From an uncultured Eubacteriales bacterium (GTDB taxonomy: Bacteria > Bacillota > Clostridia > Oscillospirales > CAG-272), in the NCBI GenBank assembly GCA_934373635.1, contig CAKROZ010000007.1, positions 1 through 64,000 on the forward strand: 64,000 bases of DNA, written 5' to 3'. Below the pieces are notes generated by a model. The model did no database searches and was not told the origin of the DNA. It saw nothing but the letters and a program-made list of their open reading frames with translations. This document shows positions 40,668 through 49,044 of the stretch, piece after piece; within the stretch, counting starts at the first letter, position 1, and the number at the start of each line of letters is the position of its first letter. A program made the translations under genes and the position numbers.

Positions 40668-42857
40668 TTATCCCCGTTGCTGCGCGCGCAGTCGGCGCAG
40701 AAGACCTGAGCGTTCGAGATCGGTTTTCCCTGTCTGATAACGGATGTGGAAGGTATAGACCTCCTCCGACGGTTCCTCGATCCCGACGATATTGAGTTCG
40801 GTCAGCACTTTGATGATGACCTTCAGCTTCACATAGCCGATGACGCCGTCCTCCGCGGTATGCGGAAGCTTCGCGAGGAGTTCGCGGTGCGTCATCGTGG
40901 AGCACCCGCCGCGCACGGCGGAAAACAAAAAGCGATAAACGGTGGCAAAATCCTCTCTCGAGGGCAAAACGCCGTCCTCGGCACGGAAAGCACCGCCCGA
41001 CCAGATATAGGCAAAATATGCCCGTTCATCGGCGGCAGGATCCTTTTTCGTCCCCGAGCGATGAATATCCTTGACGATCAGCTGCACCGAGCGTCTGCCG
41101 AGCCATTCGTTGACGTCCGGATTGAACATGACGTCCGCCGTATCGCCGACGGAGAGTCCGAGGGCGGTCGGGGACATCGAGAAGTACATTGCCACAAGCT
41201 CCGTATGACCGTCACCGAGAAGAAGTCGCGTATGCTTCCCGTCCGAGACGGCGGAGATCGCGTTGACGGTGACGCCCCGCACGGCGAAAGTCGGCATCGG
41301 ATTGCCGACGCCGTAGGGCTCCAGCATACGAAGGGAGTCGACAAGCGGCAGGGTGAGGTCGGAGAGGCGGATCTCGAAATCCCCCTCGAGCGTCGGCACC
41401 ATATCCTCTGCTTTTAGATTTTCCCTTGCGTAGCGATTGATACATTCGGTGAAGAGCGGAAGGTTGCCCCGCGTGACCGAGAGTCCCGCGGCGAGCTCGT
41501 GCCCTCCGAATTTGACAAGATATTTGTCGGACGCGCAGAGCGCCTCCACGAGATTCAGCCCGTGAATACTGCGTCCCGAGCCTTTTCCGACATCTTCTGC
41601 CAAGTGACGATCCCCGCATCCCTCAAAGGAGACGAGAATGGAGGGACGGCAATAGCGCTCGGTGATCCTCGACGCGACGATCCCGATGACACCGTGATGC
41701 CAGTTGTCGGCATGGAGAACGATCACGGGATCCTCGTTTTTGAGCTTCGGATCGGCTTCGATCGCCGCATATGCCTCTTTGATGATCTTATTCTCTTCCG
41801 CCTGCCGTCTGTGGTTGGCATCGCAAAGCTCTTCCGCGATCTCGTATGCGCGGGAGTAGTCCTCTGAGAGGAAGAGCTCCACCGCGAGCGAGGCACTCAT
41901 CACCCGCCCAGCGGCATTGATGCGGGGCGCGAGGGTATAACCTATGTAGGAAGAGGTGATCTTCGGCTTCTTTCTGCGCTTCTCGGGACGCTTTGCGTCG
42001 CTCGGCGCCGCTGCGGCATCCATCAGAGCGATCAGTCCGACACGCGTCGGATGTTCCATCATGTGAAGTCCGTACCCGACGATGAGACGGTTCTCCCCCG
42101 TGACGGGCATGACGTCGGCAATGGTGCCGATGGCGACGAGATCGGCATACGCGGCAAAAAGACGGGATGCGACCGCCATGCGCGACTCTCCCGTGCGGAG
42201 CTCCTCCGCCGCCGTGATGAGCTTAAATACCACGCCGACGCCCGAAAGCTCCTTAAAAGGATAGAGGCAGTCGGGACGGTGCGGATTGACCGTCGGGCAG
42301 TGCGGAAGCTCGGTATGGCACTCGTGGTGATCGGTCACGACGAAATCCACGCCGTGCGAGCGTGCGTATTCCACCTCGTTGATCGCGGTGATCCCCGTGT
42401 CGACCGTGACGATGAGCTTTGTCCCGTCGGCGAAAATGCCGTCGAGCGCCCCGCAGGTGACTCCGTAGCCGTCGGTCGCGCGGTTCGGAATATAATATCC
42501 GACATCGGCGCCGAGCGATCTGAGATAAAGATAGAGTGTGGAGACCGCCGTCACGCCGTCAACGTCATAATCTCCGAAAACGGTAATGCGTTCTCCCGCC
42601 GAAACGGCGCGCAGGATCCGCTCCGCCGCCTCTTTTGCGTCCTTCATCGAAAACGGGTCGCACAAGAGTTCGCTCTCCATCGCGAGGAAAACGCGTGCCG
42701 CCTCGGGCGTATCGTAGCCGCGGCAGTACAAAAGACGCGCGACGACCGTGGGAATGCCGAGTGCCTCGGCAATGGCGGTGGTTGCGGGTTCCGATGCCTT
42801 CGTATCCGGCAATCGGAAGATCCATTGCTTCTCCTTTGCAAGTTCTTCTGTTTGCAT
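40668..42857 (-). CDS. recJ: Single-stranded-DNA-specific exonuclease RecJ
   Basis: About 729 residues. DHH-family motifs: FGDYDVDGVTAVSTLYL (I), VTVDTGI (II), VTDHHECH (III) and the DHHA1 glycine motif FGGHELAAGLS. RecJ degrades 5'-ended ssDNA in RecF-pathway repair. I use the ATG at 42857; the frame extends to 42971 but lies near the FAD gene stop at 42975, and neither start has a strong ribosome site. The C-terminal extension of roughly 150 residues past the OB domain is seen in long Firmicute RecJ forms. It is between the FAD oxidoreductase and rel. Confidence 0.93.
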   Translation of the reverse strand: MQTEELAKEKQWIFRLPDTKASEPATTAIAEALGIPTVVARLLYCRGYDTPEAARVFLAMESELLCDPFSMKDAKEAAERILRAVSAGERITVFGDYDVDGVTAVSTLYLYLRSLGADVGYYIPNRATDGYGVTCGALDGIFADGTKLIVTVDTGITAINEVEYARSHGVDFVVTDHHECHTELPHCPTVNPHRPDCLYPFKELSGVGVVFKLITAAEELRTGESRMAVASRLFAAYADLVAIGTIADVMPVTGENRLIVGYGLHMMEHPTRVGLIALMDAAAAPSDAKRPEKRRKKPKITSSYIGYTLAPRINAAGRVMSASLAVELFLSEDYSRAYEIAEELCDANHRRQAEENKIIKEAYAAIEADPKLKNEDPVIVLHADNWHHGVIGIVASRITERYCRPSILVSFEGCGDRHLAEDVGKGSGRSIHGLNLVEALCASDKYLVKFGGHELAAGLSVTRGNLPLFTECINRYARENLKAEDMVPTLEGDFEIRLSDLTLPLVDSLRMLEPYGVGNPMPTFAVRGVTVNAISAVSDGKHTRLLLGDGHTELVAMYFSMSPTALGLSVGDTADVMFNPDVNEWLGRRSVQLIVKDIHRSGTKKDPAADERAYFAYIWSGGAFRAEDGVLPSREDFATVYRFLFSAVRGGCSTMTHRELLAKLPHTAEDGVIGYVKLKVIIKVLTELNIVGIEEPSEEVYTFHIRYQTGKTDLERSGLLRRLRAQQRG

Positions 42858-42974
42858 ATATCTGACCGTGGTCGGAGGATGTCCTCCGCCTTCCTGTTTT
42901 AATCCTGTTTTCGCGGTCTTGTTTTCACCCGCGCCTCCGACGCCGAAGGTCGTCCTTCGGCGGTATGTCATATT

Positions 42975-44585
42975 TTATTTCTGCGGTGGTGCAAAGCGCG
43001 CCGCTATCGCAAGGGCAGTATGGATCCCGTCCAGTGCGGCACTGGTGATGCCGCCGGCATACCCGGCGCCCTCGCCCGCGGGATAAAGACAGCTTTCTCC
43101 GATCGCCGTGCGCGTCTTCGGATCCCGAAGGATACGGACGGGCGCGCTCGTGCGGGTCTCCGCGCCGGTGAGGATCGCGTCCTTCGCGGCAAATCCCGCG
43201 ATCTTGAAATCGAAATCCGAGAGTCCGTCACGGATCGCGTCGGCAACCGTCCGCGGCAGATAGTCATCGGGGGATGCCATACGAATATTCGTACCGTCCA
43301 TGTAGGTGGGAAGGACTCTCGACGGTTCCGTACCACGCGCGCGCGAAAGAAAGTCGCCGACCGTCGTAACGGGGGCGGAAAATTCTCCGCCGCCCGCAAG
43401 ATACGCGGCGCGCTCGATCTGCCGTTGAAATTTCACGGCGGCGGCAGGCGTCCCGCCGTAATCCTCTTTGAAAATACTGCACACGACGGCGGAATTGGAA
43501 TTCTTCCCCGCGCGTGCGTGCTCACTCATGCCGTTGACGGCAACGCCACCCGCCTCGCTCGCCGCCGCAACGACGGTTCCTCCGGGGCACATGCAAAAGG
43601 TGTATACGCCGCGCACCTTGGTATTATACGAAAGACTGTATTCCGCGTGACCGAGCGCGGGGTGCCCCGCAAAATCGCCGTACATCGCGTGATCGATATC
43701 CGCGGCGAGATGCTCGATCCGCATTCCGACGGAAAAAGGCTTCGCCTCAATGGAAAGGGGGGTGCGAAAGAGCGTCTCATAGGTGTCGCGTGCGCTGTGT
43801 CCGACGGCGAGCACGAGCGTCTCGGCAGGAATCTCGCCGCGGTCGGTCAAAACGGAAAGAAGCCGTCCTCCCCTCGTGCGGTAAAAAAGGAATTTCGTAT
43901 GATAGCGCACTTCGCCGCCGAGTGCGACGATCCGTGCGAGCATGGAATCCACCACACGGGACAAAATATCGGTGCCGATGTGCGGCTTCGCAAGCGTCAG
44001 GATCTCCTCGGGTGCGCCGAATTCGACGAAGCGTGAAAGAACGTAGCGGCAGAGCGGATCGTTCACGCGTGTGATGAGCTTCCCGTCGGAAAAGGTGCCC
44101 GCACCGCCCGCACCGAATTGAATGTTCGTCTCCGTGTCTAACTTATGCGTCCGTCGGAAGGCGTCCACCGCCGAGCGGCGCTCATCGACCGCGCCACCGC
44201 GCTCAAGCACGACGGGCGCATATCCCCGCTCGGCAAGAAGCAATGCGGCAAAGAGTCCCGCGGGGCCGGAGCCGACAATGACGGGCGAATGCTCAAGCGG
44301 CTCGGTCCCACACACAGTCGGAAGGGTCGGGTCGCACGCGACGGCGATGTCCGCCTTTGCAAGGCGCTCTTCGGAAAGATCCGGGAGCTCGCCCGTCACC
44401 GCCACGGAATAAAGGAAACGGATATCCCGCTTCCGTCTCGCGTCAACGCTTCGGCGATAGACCGAGCATGAGGATGCGGGCACCTTGACGCCGAGCGCCG
44501 CCAGGCGTCTGCGCGCAAGCGAGATCGCCTCCCCCTCGGGCGTCCCGACGGGAAGTGATATTCGGTTGACGATCAAAAATCCCAC
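42975..44585 (-). CDS. FAD-dependent oxidoreductase (NAD(P)/FAD dehydrogenase-like)
   Basis: About 536 residues. A dinucleotide-binding motif lies internally: VIVGSGPAGLFAALLLAERG near residue 103, after a 90-residue N-terminal domain. Further motifs are NIQFGAGGAGTFSDGKL and LAVGHSARDT. The end (GEGAGYAGGITSAALDGIHTA) is the usual FAD-closing segment. This is the HI0933/uncharacterised-FAD-dehydrogenase group common in Clostridia, with unknown electron partner. There are GTG starts at 44591 and 44585; I take 44585 because GAGGGGG lies seven bases before it. Embedded in the cdaA operon. Confidence 0.87.
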   Translation of the reverse strand: MGFLIVNRISLPVGTPEGEAISLARRRLAALGVKVPASSCSVYRRSVDARRKRDIRFLYSVAVTGELPDLSEERLAKADIAVACDPTLPTVCGTEPLEHSPVIVGSGPAGLFAALLLAERGYAPVVLERGGAVDERRSAVDAFRRTHKLDTETNIQFGAGGAGTFSDGKLITRVNDPLCRYVLSRFVEFGAPEEILTLAKPHIGTDILSRVVDSMLARIVALGGEVRYHTKFLFYRTRGGRLLSVLTDRGEIPAETLVLAVGHSARDTYETLFRTPLSIEAKPFSVGMRIEHLAADIDHAMYGDFAGHPALGHAEYSLSYNTKVRGVYTFCMCPGGTVVAAASEAGGVAVNGMSEHARAGKNSNSAVVCSIFKEDYGGTPAAAVKFQRQIERAAYLAGGGEFSAPVTTVGDFLSRARGTEPSRVLPTYMDGTNIRMASPDDYLPRTVADAIRDGLSDFDFKIAGFAAKDAILTGAETRTSAPVRILRDPKTRTAIGESCLYPAGEGAGYAGGITSAALDGIHTALAIAARFAPPQK

Positions 44586-44697
44586 AGGCACACCCCCTCG
44601 AAAAAGAACGGGAGCCGTCCTGCACGGCGGCAGAAGCGCGAGTCTTCCGCACCGGGCGTGACAGCCCCAAGCGTTTCCGTAACTCTTTCAGATGTTT

Positions 44698-44796
44698 TCA
44701 GACTTTGGCGAACAGCCATATCAGAACGGCAAGCGACAGGCAACCCAAAATCGACAGTACCGTGTAGACGGCTTTATTCTTTTGTTTTTTCTTCAT
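44698..44796 (-). CDS. 32-residue single-pass membrane peptide in the cdaA operon
   Basis: A small frame, ATG to TGA, with GAGGG seven bases ahead and only 14 bases after the cdaA stop. The peptide starts MKKKQKNKAVYTVLSILGCL and ends LFAKV: a basic N-tip then a hydrophobic helix of about 20 residues with one Cys, which predicts a single membrane span with cytoplasmic N-end. In most Firmicutes the gene after cdaA is cdaR (YbbR), a membrane regulator that also begins with one N-terminal helix; no cdaR is visible in this operon. It may be a degenerate CdaR anchor or an independent micropeptide. Confidence 0.6.
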   Translation of the reverse strand: MKKKQKNKAVYTVLSILGCLSLAVLIWLFAKV

Positions 44797-44810
44797 ACTC
44801 GTTCCCTCAC

Positions 44811-45665
44811 TTATTCCGATTTTTCCGTATGGAGAACCTTCTTTGTGAGGAAGGTACGGAGCGAATCGGGGGTAAAGTTGCGGATCAGCGTACAGTCGTA
44901 CGCTACGGATATAATGCCCGTTTCTTCGGACACGACGATCGTGACGGCATCGCTCGTCTCACTGATGCCGATGGCGGCTCTGTGTCGTGTGCCGAGATCG
45001 CTGTCAACATCGGAGCGACGTGTCAGGGGAAGAAGGCATCCCGCCGCGGCGATCCGCCCCTCGTCCACGATGACGGCGCCGTCGTGAAGGGGCGCCTTGT
45101 TGAAGAACAGATTGCGGAGCAAGAAGGAATTGACATCCGCGTTGATGCGTATACCCGTCTTCTCGATATCGTCGAGCTTCGTCGTGCGGACGATCACGAT
45201 CAGAGCCCCCGTCTTGGTCTTCGAAAGATCGTCCACCGCACGGCAGATATTGTCAATCGCACCGGAATAGAGTTGCTTCTTTCTTTTCTGTTCGCCGAAG
45301 GACATGATGCCGTTGAGCGCACCGGCGCCCGCCTTTTCAAGCGCCTCACGTAGCTCGGGCTGGAACAATATGATCAGGAACAAGACGCCGACCGAAAGGA
45401 TCGACGAGAAGATCATCAACACGCCCTTGAATTCAAAGAGATACGCGATGGCGTAAGTGATGAAGAACAACAGGATCCCGACGAGAAGCGTCTTCGACTT
45501 TCGGTTGACGACAAAATGTAAAAACAGATACAAAAGAGCGGTCAGAAGGAGAATATCCACGGCATCGTTCCAGTGGAAGTCGGAAAATGCCTGCCCCGCC
45601 CTTGCGATAAAATCGGTAAAGATCCCGCCGACACGTTCAGGGAAAAAGCGAAGTAACGTATTCAT
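44811..45665 (-). CDS. cdaA: Diadenylate cyclase CdaA
   Basis: 284 residues. It makes c-di-AMP from two ATP. Three N-terminal membrane spans (about 36-52, 58-76 and 83-100) precede a coiled linker and the DAC domain, with the catalytic PLHDGAVIVDEG (DGA motif) near residue 190 and GTRHRAAIG (RHR motif) near 225. Size matches CdaA. The gene heads the operon that runs through recJ, rel and dtd, linking c-di-AMP and (p)ppGpp enzymes on one transcript. The usual glmM and cdaR partners are not seen next to it. ATG with GGGAG upstream. Confidence 0.95.
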   Translation of the reverse strand: MNTLLRFFPERVGGIFTDFIARAGQAFSDFHWNDAVDILLLTALLYLFLHFVVNRKSKTLLVGILLFFITYAIAYLFEFKGVLMIFSSILSVGVLFLIILFQPELREALEKAGAGALNGIMSFGEQKRKKQLYSGAIDNICRAVDDLSKTKTGALIVIVRTTKLDDIEKTGIRINADVNSFLLRNLFFNKAPLHDGAVIVDEGRIAAAGCLLPLTRRSDVDSDLGTRHRAAIGISETSDAVTIVVSEETGIISVAYDCTLIRNFTPDSLRTFLTKKVLHTEKSE

Positions 45666-45751
45666 ATATATCTCCCGACACCGTAAAAAGCGGCGCCGTA
45701 ATGTTCATCGATGTGCGAGCGCGCGAGGTGCGCGTGCGGTTATGTAATATT

Positions 45752-45780
45752 AGTATAACATAGTTGTTGATAAAATGCAA
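45752..45780 (-). promoter_or_regulatory. Promoter of the cdaA operon
   Basis: Minus strand TTGCAT (45775-45780), a 17-base spacer, TATACT (45752-45757). The leader of about 80 bases is GC-rich (GCGCGAGGTGCGCG) and can fold. Confidence 0.82.
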
Positions 45781-45827
45781 TCCTTTTTTCGACTTTCACA
45801 AAAAAATATTTTTTCTTCTTGCCCCCC

Positions 45828-45856
45828 TTGACATTTTTCGTCTCTTCCTTTATAAT
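45828..45856 (+). promoter_or_regulatory. Consensus promoter of the crp-ABC operon
   Basis: TTGACA (45828-45833), a 17-base spacer, TATAAT (45851-45856). It is back-to-back with the cdaA promoter; the -35 boxes are about 50 bases apart. Confidence 0.88.
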
Positions 45857-45888
45857 ATGTATCAAATGAGACACTTTTTGGAGGTTGT

Positions 45889-46563
45889 ATGCCTTTCAAT
45901 TTCCCGGAATTCTGTCCGCACATCTTCCCGTTCAAAGAGCTCTCGCCGGTACGGATCGCGGAGTATCTGCCGCACATCAAGCCCGATCTCCGCGTTTATA
46001 CGCGCGATGAGATGGTATTTGACCCCCGCACGGACATCCGCGAGATCGGCTTTGTCGTGAGCGGAGAATGCGAGGTCGTGCGCGTCATGTCGGACGGGAG
46101 CGATTTTCCGATGAATCTGCTTCGTCCCTACGATTCGTTCGGCGTCCTTTCCCTCTTTTCCGAACGCGGCGACTATCCGACCGTTATCCGTGCACGCAAA
46201 AAGAGTGAGATCCTCTTTCTCAAACGGACCGATGTGATGTTCCTGATCCGCGAAGATCGGGAGATCGCCTTGAATTTCATCACCTTTCTCGCGGGTCGCG
46301 CCGTGTTCCTCAACGAGAAGGTGGCGGCACTGTCGGGCGGTTCCGCGGAGGAAAAGGTCGCGTCCTACCTTTTTGTCGCGTATAAAAAGGCGGGCGTCTG
46401 CACCTTTCCGCTCAATTGTAAGCAGGCATCCGAAAAACTGCGTCTCGGCAGAGCGTCGGTTTACCGTGCGCTCGATACGCTCGCCGCGGAGGGACTCATT
46501 CTTTACGGCGAAAAACAAATCACAGTTCTGAACCCGAAGGGTCTCGAAAGGAAAACATCATGA
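45889..46563 (+). CDS. Crp/Fnr-family transcriptional regulator
   Basis: 224 residues. The N-terminal cyclic-nucleotide-binding-like beta-roll spans residues 20-130 and the C-terminal HTH has SEKLRLGRASVYRALDTLAAEGL near 180-205. The cAMP-contact pattern of Crp is absent (SLFSERGDYPTVIRA in its place), and the single Cys near the N-end and one near residue 168 do not form an Fnr iron-sulfur set, so the signal is unknown. GGAGG precedes the ATG. Its stop overlaps the lipoprotein gene (ATGA), so the regulator is made with the importer it probably controls. Confidence 0.9.
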   Translation: MPFNFPEFCPHIFPFKELSPVRIAEYLPHIKPDLRVYTRDEMVFDPRTDIREIGFVVSGECEVVRVMSDGSDFPMNLLRPYDSFGVLSLFSERGDYPTVIRARKKSEILFLKRTDVMFLIREDREIALNFITFLAGRAVFLNEKVAALSGGSAEEKVASYLFVAYKKAGVCTFPLNCKQASEKLRLGRASVYRALDTLAAEGLILYGEKQITVLNPKGLERKTS

Positions 46564-47519
46564 AAAAAATTCTCTCGCTTCTTCTCCTCTTAGCACTCGC
46601 GCTCACCGTTTTCGTCTCCTGCAAGCCGCAGGACGACGGTGCGAAGATCGTCGTCGGCACCCTTGCGGGTCCCACCGGCATGGGAATGGCAAAGCTGATA
46701 GCGGACACGCCCGAGGATTCCACCCTCTACGAATTCAAGGTCTACAGCAATCCGCAGACGGCAATCGCGGATCTCACGGCGAAAAAACTCGACATGCTCT
46801 GCCTGCCGACCAACACGGCGGCGACGCTCTCCGCAAAAGCGAACATCTCGGTCCTTGCCGTCAACTGTCTCGGCTCTCTCTACCTTCTGGCGAAGAAGGA
46901 CACGAAGGTCGAATCCTTCGCCGATCTTGAAGGCAAAACACTGACGACGAGCGTCAAGGGCTCGACCACGGAGCCGATCGTCGACTTCCTTCTGGAAAAG
47001 AATCATGTCAATGCCACCGTGGATGTGGCGCTCGACCATGACGCGCTTGTCGCGTCGATCGTCAAGGGTGAGGTCGAATTTGCCGTCCTGCCCGAGCCGA
47101 AGGTGACCGCCGCTCTGATGCAGGCAAAAGATTACGAGGTGAAGCTGAACCTTTCGACCGAATGGGACAAGGTGTCGGACGGCTCTCTCGCCATGGGCTG
47201 CATCGTTGCGCGCAACGAGTTCATCAACGAGCATAAGGGGGCAGTCAACCGTTTCCTCGACGATTACAAGGCATCGGTCGACTATATCGCGGATAATTCT
47301 CATCTTGACGAAAGCGCCGAGACCATCGTGAACGCCGGCGTTCTTCCGAAGCTTCCGATCGCGAAGGCGGCGCTTGCCAATCTCAAGGGCTCGATCGTTT
47401 TCCGGGAAGGAAAAGAAATGAAAGAGACGCTCGTTTCCTTCTACGGGGTTCTTCTCGAATCCGCGCCCGACTCGATCGGCGGTGCTCTGCCGGGCGACGG
47501 CTTCTATTATGCGCGCTGA
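46560..47519 (+). CDS. Substrate-binding lipoprotein of an SsuA/TauA/NMT1-like importer
   Basis: 319 residues. A lipoprotein signal peptide is clear: MKKILSLLLLLALALTVFVS followed by CK (lipobox VSC). The mature protein has the type-II periplasmic binding fold, with VGTLAGPTGMGMAKLI and the DLEGKTLTTSVKGSTTEPIVD pattern of NMT1/SsuA family proteins that bind sulfonates, nitrate, thiamine precursors or similar. The ligand cannot be told. It overlaps both the Crp-like gene and the permease gene, giving a tight four-gene cassette. Confidence 0.9.
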   Translation: MKKILSLLLLLALALTVFVSCKPQDDGAKIVVGTLAGPTGMGMAKLIADTPEDSTLYEFKVYSNPQTAIADLTAKKLDMLCLPTNTAATLSAKANISVLAVNCLGSLYLLAKKDTKVESFADLEGKTLTTSVKGSTTEPIVDFLLEKNHVNATVDVALDHDALVASIVKGEVEFAVLPEPKVTAALMQAKDYEVKLNLSTEWDKVSDGSLAMGCIVARNEFINEHKGAVNRFLDDYKASVDYIADNSHLDESAETIVNAGVLPKLPIAKAALANLKGSIVFREGKEMKETLVSFYGVLLESAPDSIGGALPGDGFYYAR

Positions 47520-48270
47520 TACCGTGAAAAAGGTTCTATATCCGCTCCTCGCCCTCCTTCTGACGCTTGCCGTCTGGGAGGGCGCGGCGCGCATCGCCGA
47601 CGTGCGCTTCTTTTTCCCTACCGTCACCGATACGGCGGCGGCGCTTTTTTCTCTTTTCGGGACGGGAAAATTCTGGCTGACCATTGCCCGTTCTCTGCTC
47701 CGCGTTCTGCTCGGATGGCTTATCGGCGTTCTGATCGGCGCCGCAACGGTTTTCCCGGCGAAGCGTTTCGCTTTCTTCGGGACATGGACACGCGGGCTGA
47801 TGTCGGTATTGAAGAGCACGCCTGTCGCGTCCTTTATCCTCATACTGTGGTTTTTCATCGGCTCGGATGCCGTGCCGCCGTTCATCGCCGCCATGATGAG
47901 TGCGCCCGTCGTTTATCAGAATCTTTGGGACGCGGAGAGCGCACTCGACCCGAAGCTCGGTGAGGTGACGCGGGTATTCGGATTCTCTCGTTTTGCGAAG
48001 CTGCGGTACTATTATCTTCCCGCCGCCGTCGGCTTTCTCGTCCCCGCCGCCGTGACCTCCGCGGGACTTGCATGGAAAGCAGGGATCGCCGCCGAGGTCA
48101 TCGCCTACACGAAGGATTCCATCGGGCGGGAGATCTATGACGCCAAAAATTACTTTGAGGGTGACGCCGTCTTCGCATGGACATTGACCGTGATCGTCTT
48201 GAGCTTGATTCTAGAAAAAGTGATTTTATATTTGGGCAGAAAGGCGGAGAAGCGATGGCACTTACACTGA
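47509..48270 (+). CDS. ABC transporter permease (SsuC/TauC-like)
   Basis: 253 residues with about six membrane helices. The cytoplasmic coupling loop with EVTRVFGFSRFAKLRYYYLP is the binding-protein-dependent transport system signature (EAA-like loop). The N-end LLALLLTLAVWEGAAR and the length are those of SsuC/TauC/ThiX permeases. The ATG at 47509 overlaps the binding protein stop by 11 bases; a longer frame has no ribosome site. Its end overlaps the ATPase gene. Substrate is unknown. Confidence 0.9.
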   Translation: MRADTVKKVLYPLLALLLTLAVWEGAARIADVRFFFPTVTDTAAALFSLFGTGKFWLTIARSLLRVLLGWLIGVLIGAATVFPAKRFAFFGTWTRGLMSVLKSTPVASFILILWFFIGSDAVPPFIAAMMSAPVVYQNLWDAESALDPKLGEVTRVFGFSRFAKLRYYYLPAAVGFLVPAAVTSAGLAWKAGIAAEVIAYTKDSIGREIYDAKNYFEGDAVFAWTLTVIVLSLILEKVILYLGRKAEKRWHLH

Positions 48271-48836
48271 ACGATGTGTCGGTCTCCTACGGAGAGAAAA
48301 AGATCGTTGAGAATTTATCCTATGCGTTCCCTGCACGTGGCTGTGTCCTTTTCGTCGGAGCGAGTGGACGCGGAAAGACGACGCTCCTCCGTGCGATCGC
48401 GGGACTTCTTCCTGTCGACGGAGGTAGCATTACAGGTGGCGGCGAGGCCTCCTTCGCCTTTCAGGAACACCGCCTGTTCCCGTCTCTGAATGCGGCGGAA
48501 AACATTGCCGTCGCGACCTCGGGGCATAAAAAAAACACGGCGGATGCCGTGCGGATGCTTTGCCTGCTCGGATTCAAAAAAGAGGAGACGACGCTTTACC
48601 CTGCCGCGCTTTCGGGTGGGATGAAACAGCGTGTATCGCTTGCACGCGCCTTTTTGAAAGAAGCTCCGATCCTCCTTCTTGATGAACCGTTTAAGGAGCT
48701 TGATCCCGCGCTCGTCGAAACGGTGACGAGGCTGATTCGGAAAGAAGCCGAACGGCGTCTTGTGATCCTCACCTCTCACACGGAGATGTACGCGGAGATG
48801 CTCGGCGCGCAGATTCTCCGCGTCGGGAAAGGGTGA
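48255..48836 (+). CDS. ABC transporter ATP-binding protein (short, SsuB-like)
   Basis: 193 residues, shorter than the usual 240-260. Walker A is VGASGRGKTT near residue 35, the Q-loop is in FAFQEHRLFPSL, the signature LSGGMKQRVSLARAF precedes Walker B (LLLDEPFKELD), and the switch His is in LTSHTEMYAEM. The helical subdomain is somewhat compact and the C-terminal extension is missing, but all catalytic motifs are intact. The ATG at 48255 has GGAG upstream and lies inside the permease gene end. It completes the importer. Confidence 0.91.
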   Translation: MALTLNDVSVSYGEKKIVENLSYAFPARGCVLFVGASGRGKTTLLRAIAGLLPVDGGSITGGGEASFAFQEHRLFPSLNAAENIAVATSGHKKNTADAVRMLCLLGFKKEETTLYPAALSGGMKQRVSLARAFLKEAPILLLDEPFKELDPALVETVTRLIRKEAERRLVILTSHTEMYAEMLGAQILRVGKG

Positions 48837-48895
48837 TTTTTCGAGAAGATTTTGCAATCCGACTTAAATTTACAAAAATCTCTCCTAAAGATGAT

Positions 48896-48951
48896 ACAAA
48901 TATTCGGGCTCTCTCGCTCGCACGGAGTTAGAGAGCCCGAATATTTGTTTT
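48896..48951 (+). terminator. Terminator of the crp-ABC operon
   Basis: ACAAATATTCGGGCTCTCT pairs with AGAGAGCCCGAATATTTGT, then TTTTGTT. The stem is very strong and may also act on the convergent phoR side. Confidence 0.88.
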
Positions 48952-49044
48952 GTTCCCGACGGCAGGCTTTTTGAAGAGTCCGTGCAAACACAGAGTTTCT
49001 CTTCGGAAAGACGGCAAACAATGACGACGGACGAAAGCGCTAAC

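Noticed and set aside
38520..40709. A 729-codon plus-strand frame opposite rel
   Set aside because: Antisense shadow of a full-length Rel protein; arginine/histidine/aspartate-rich translation without motifs.
44586..44697. GC-rich structured segment before the FAD oxidoreductase gene, considered as a riboswitch
   Set aside because: It matches no riboswitch consensus I know, and it is an internal operon gap with a good ribosome site at its end.
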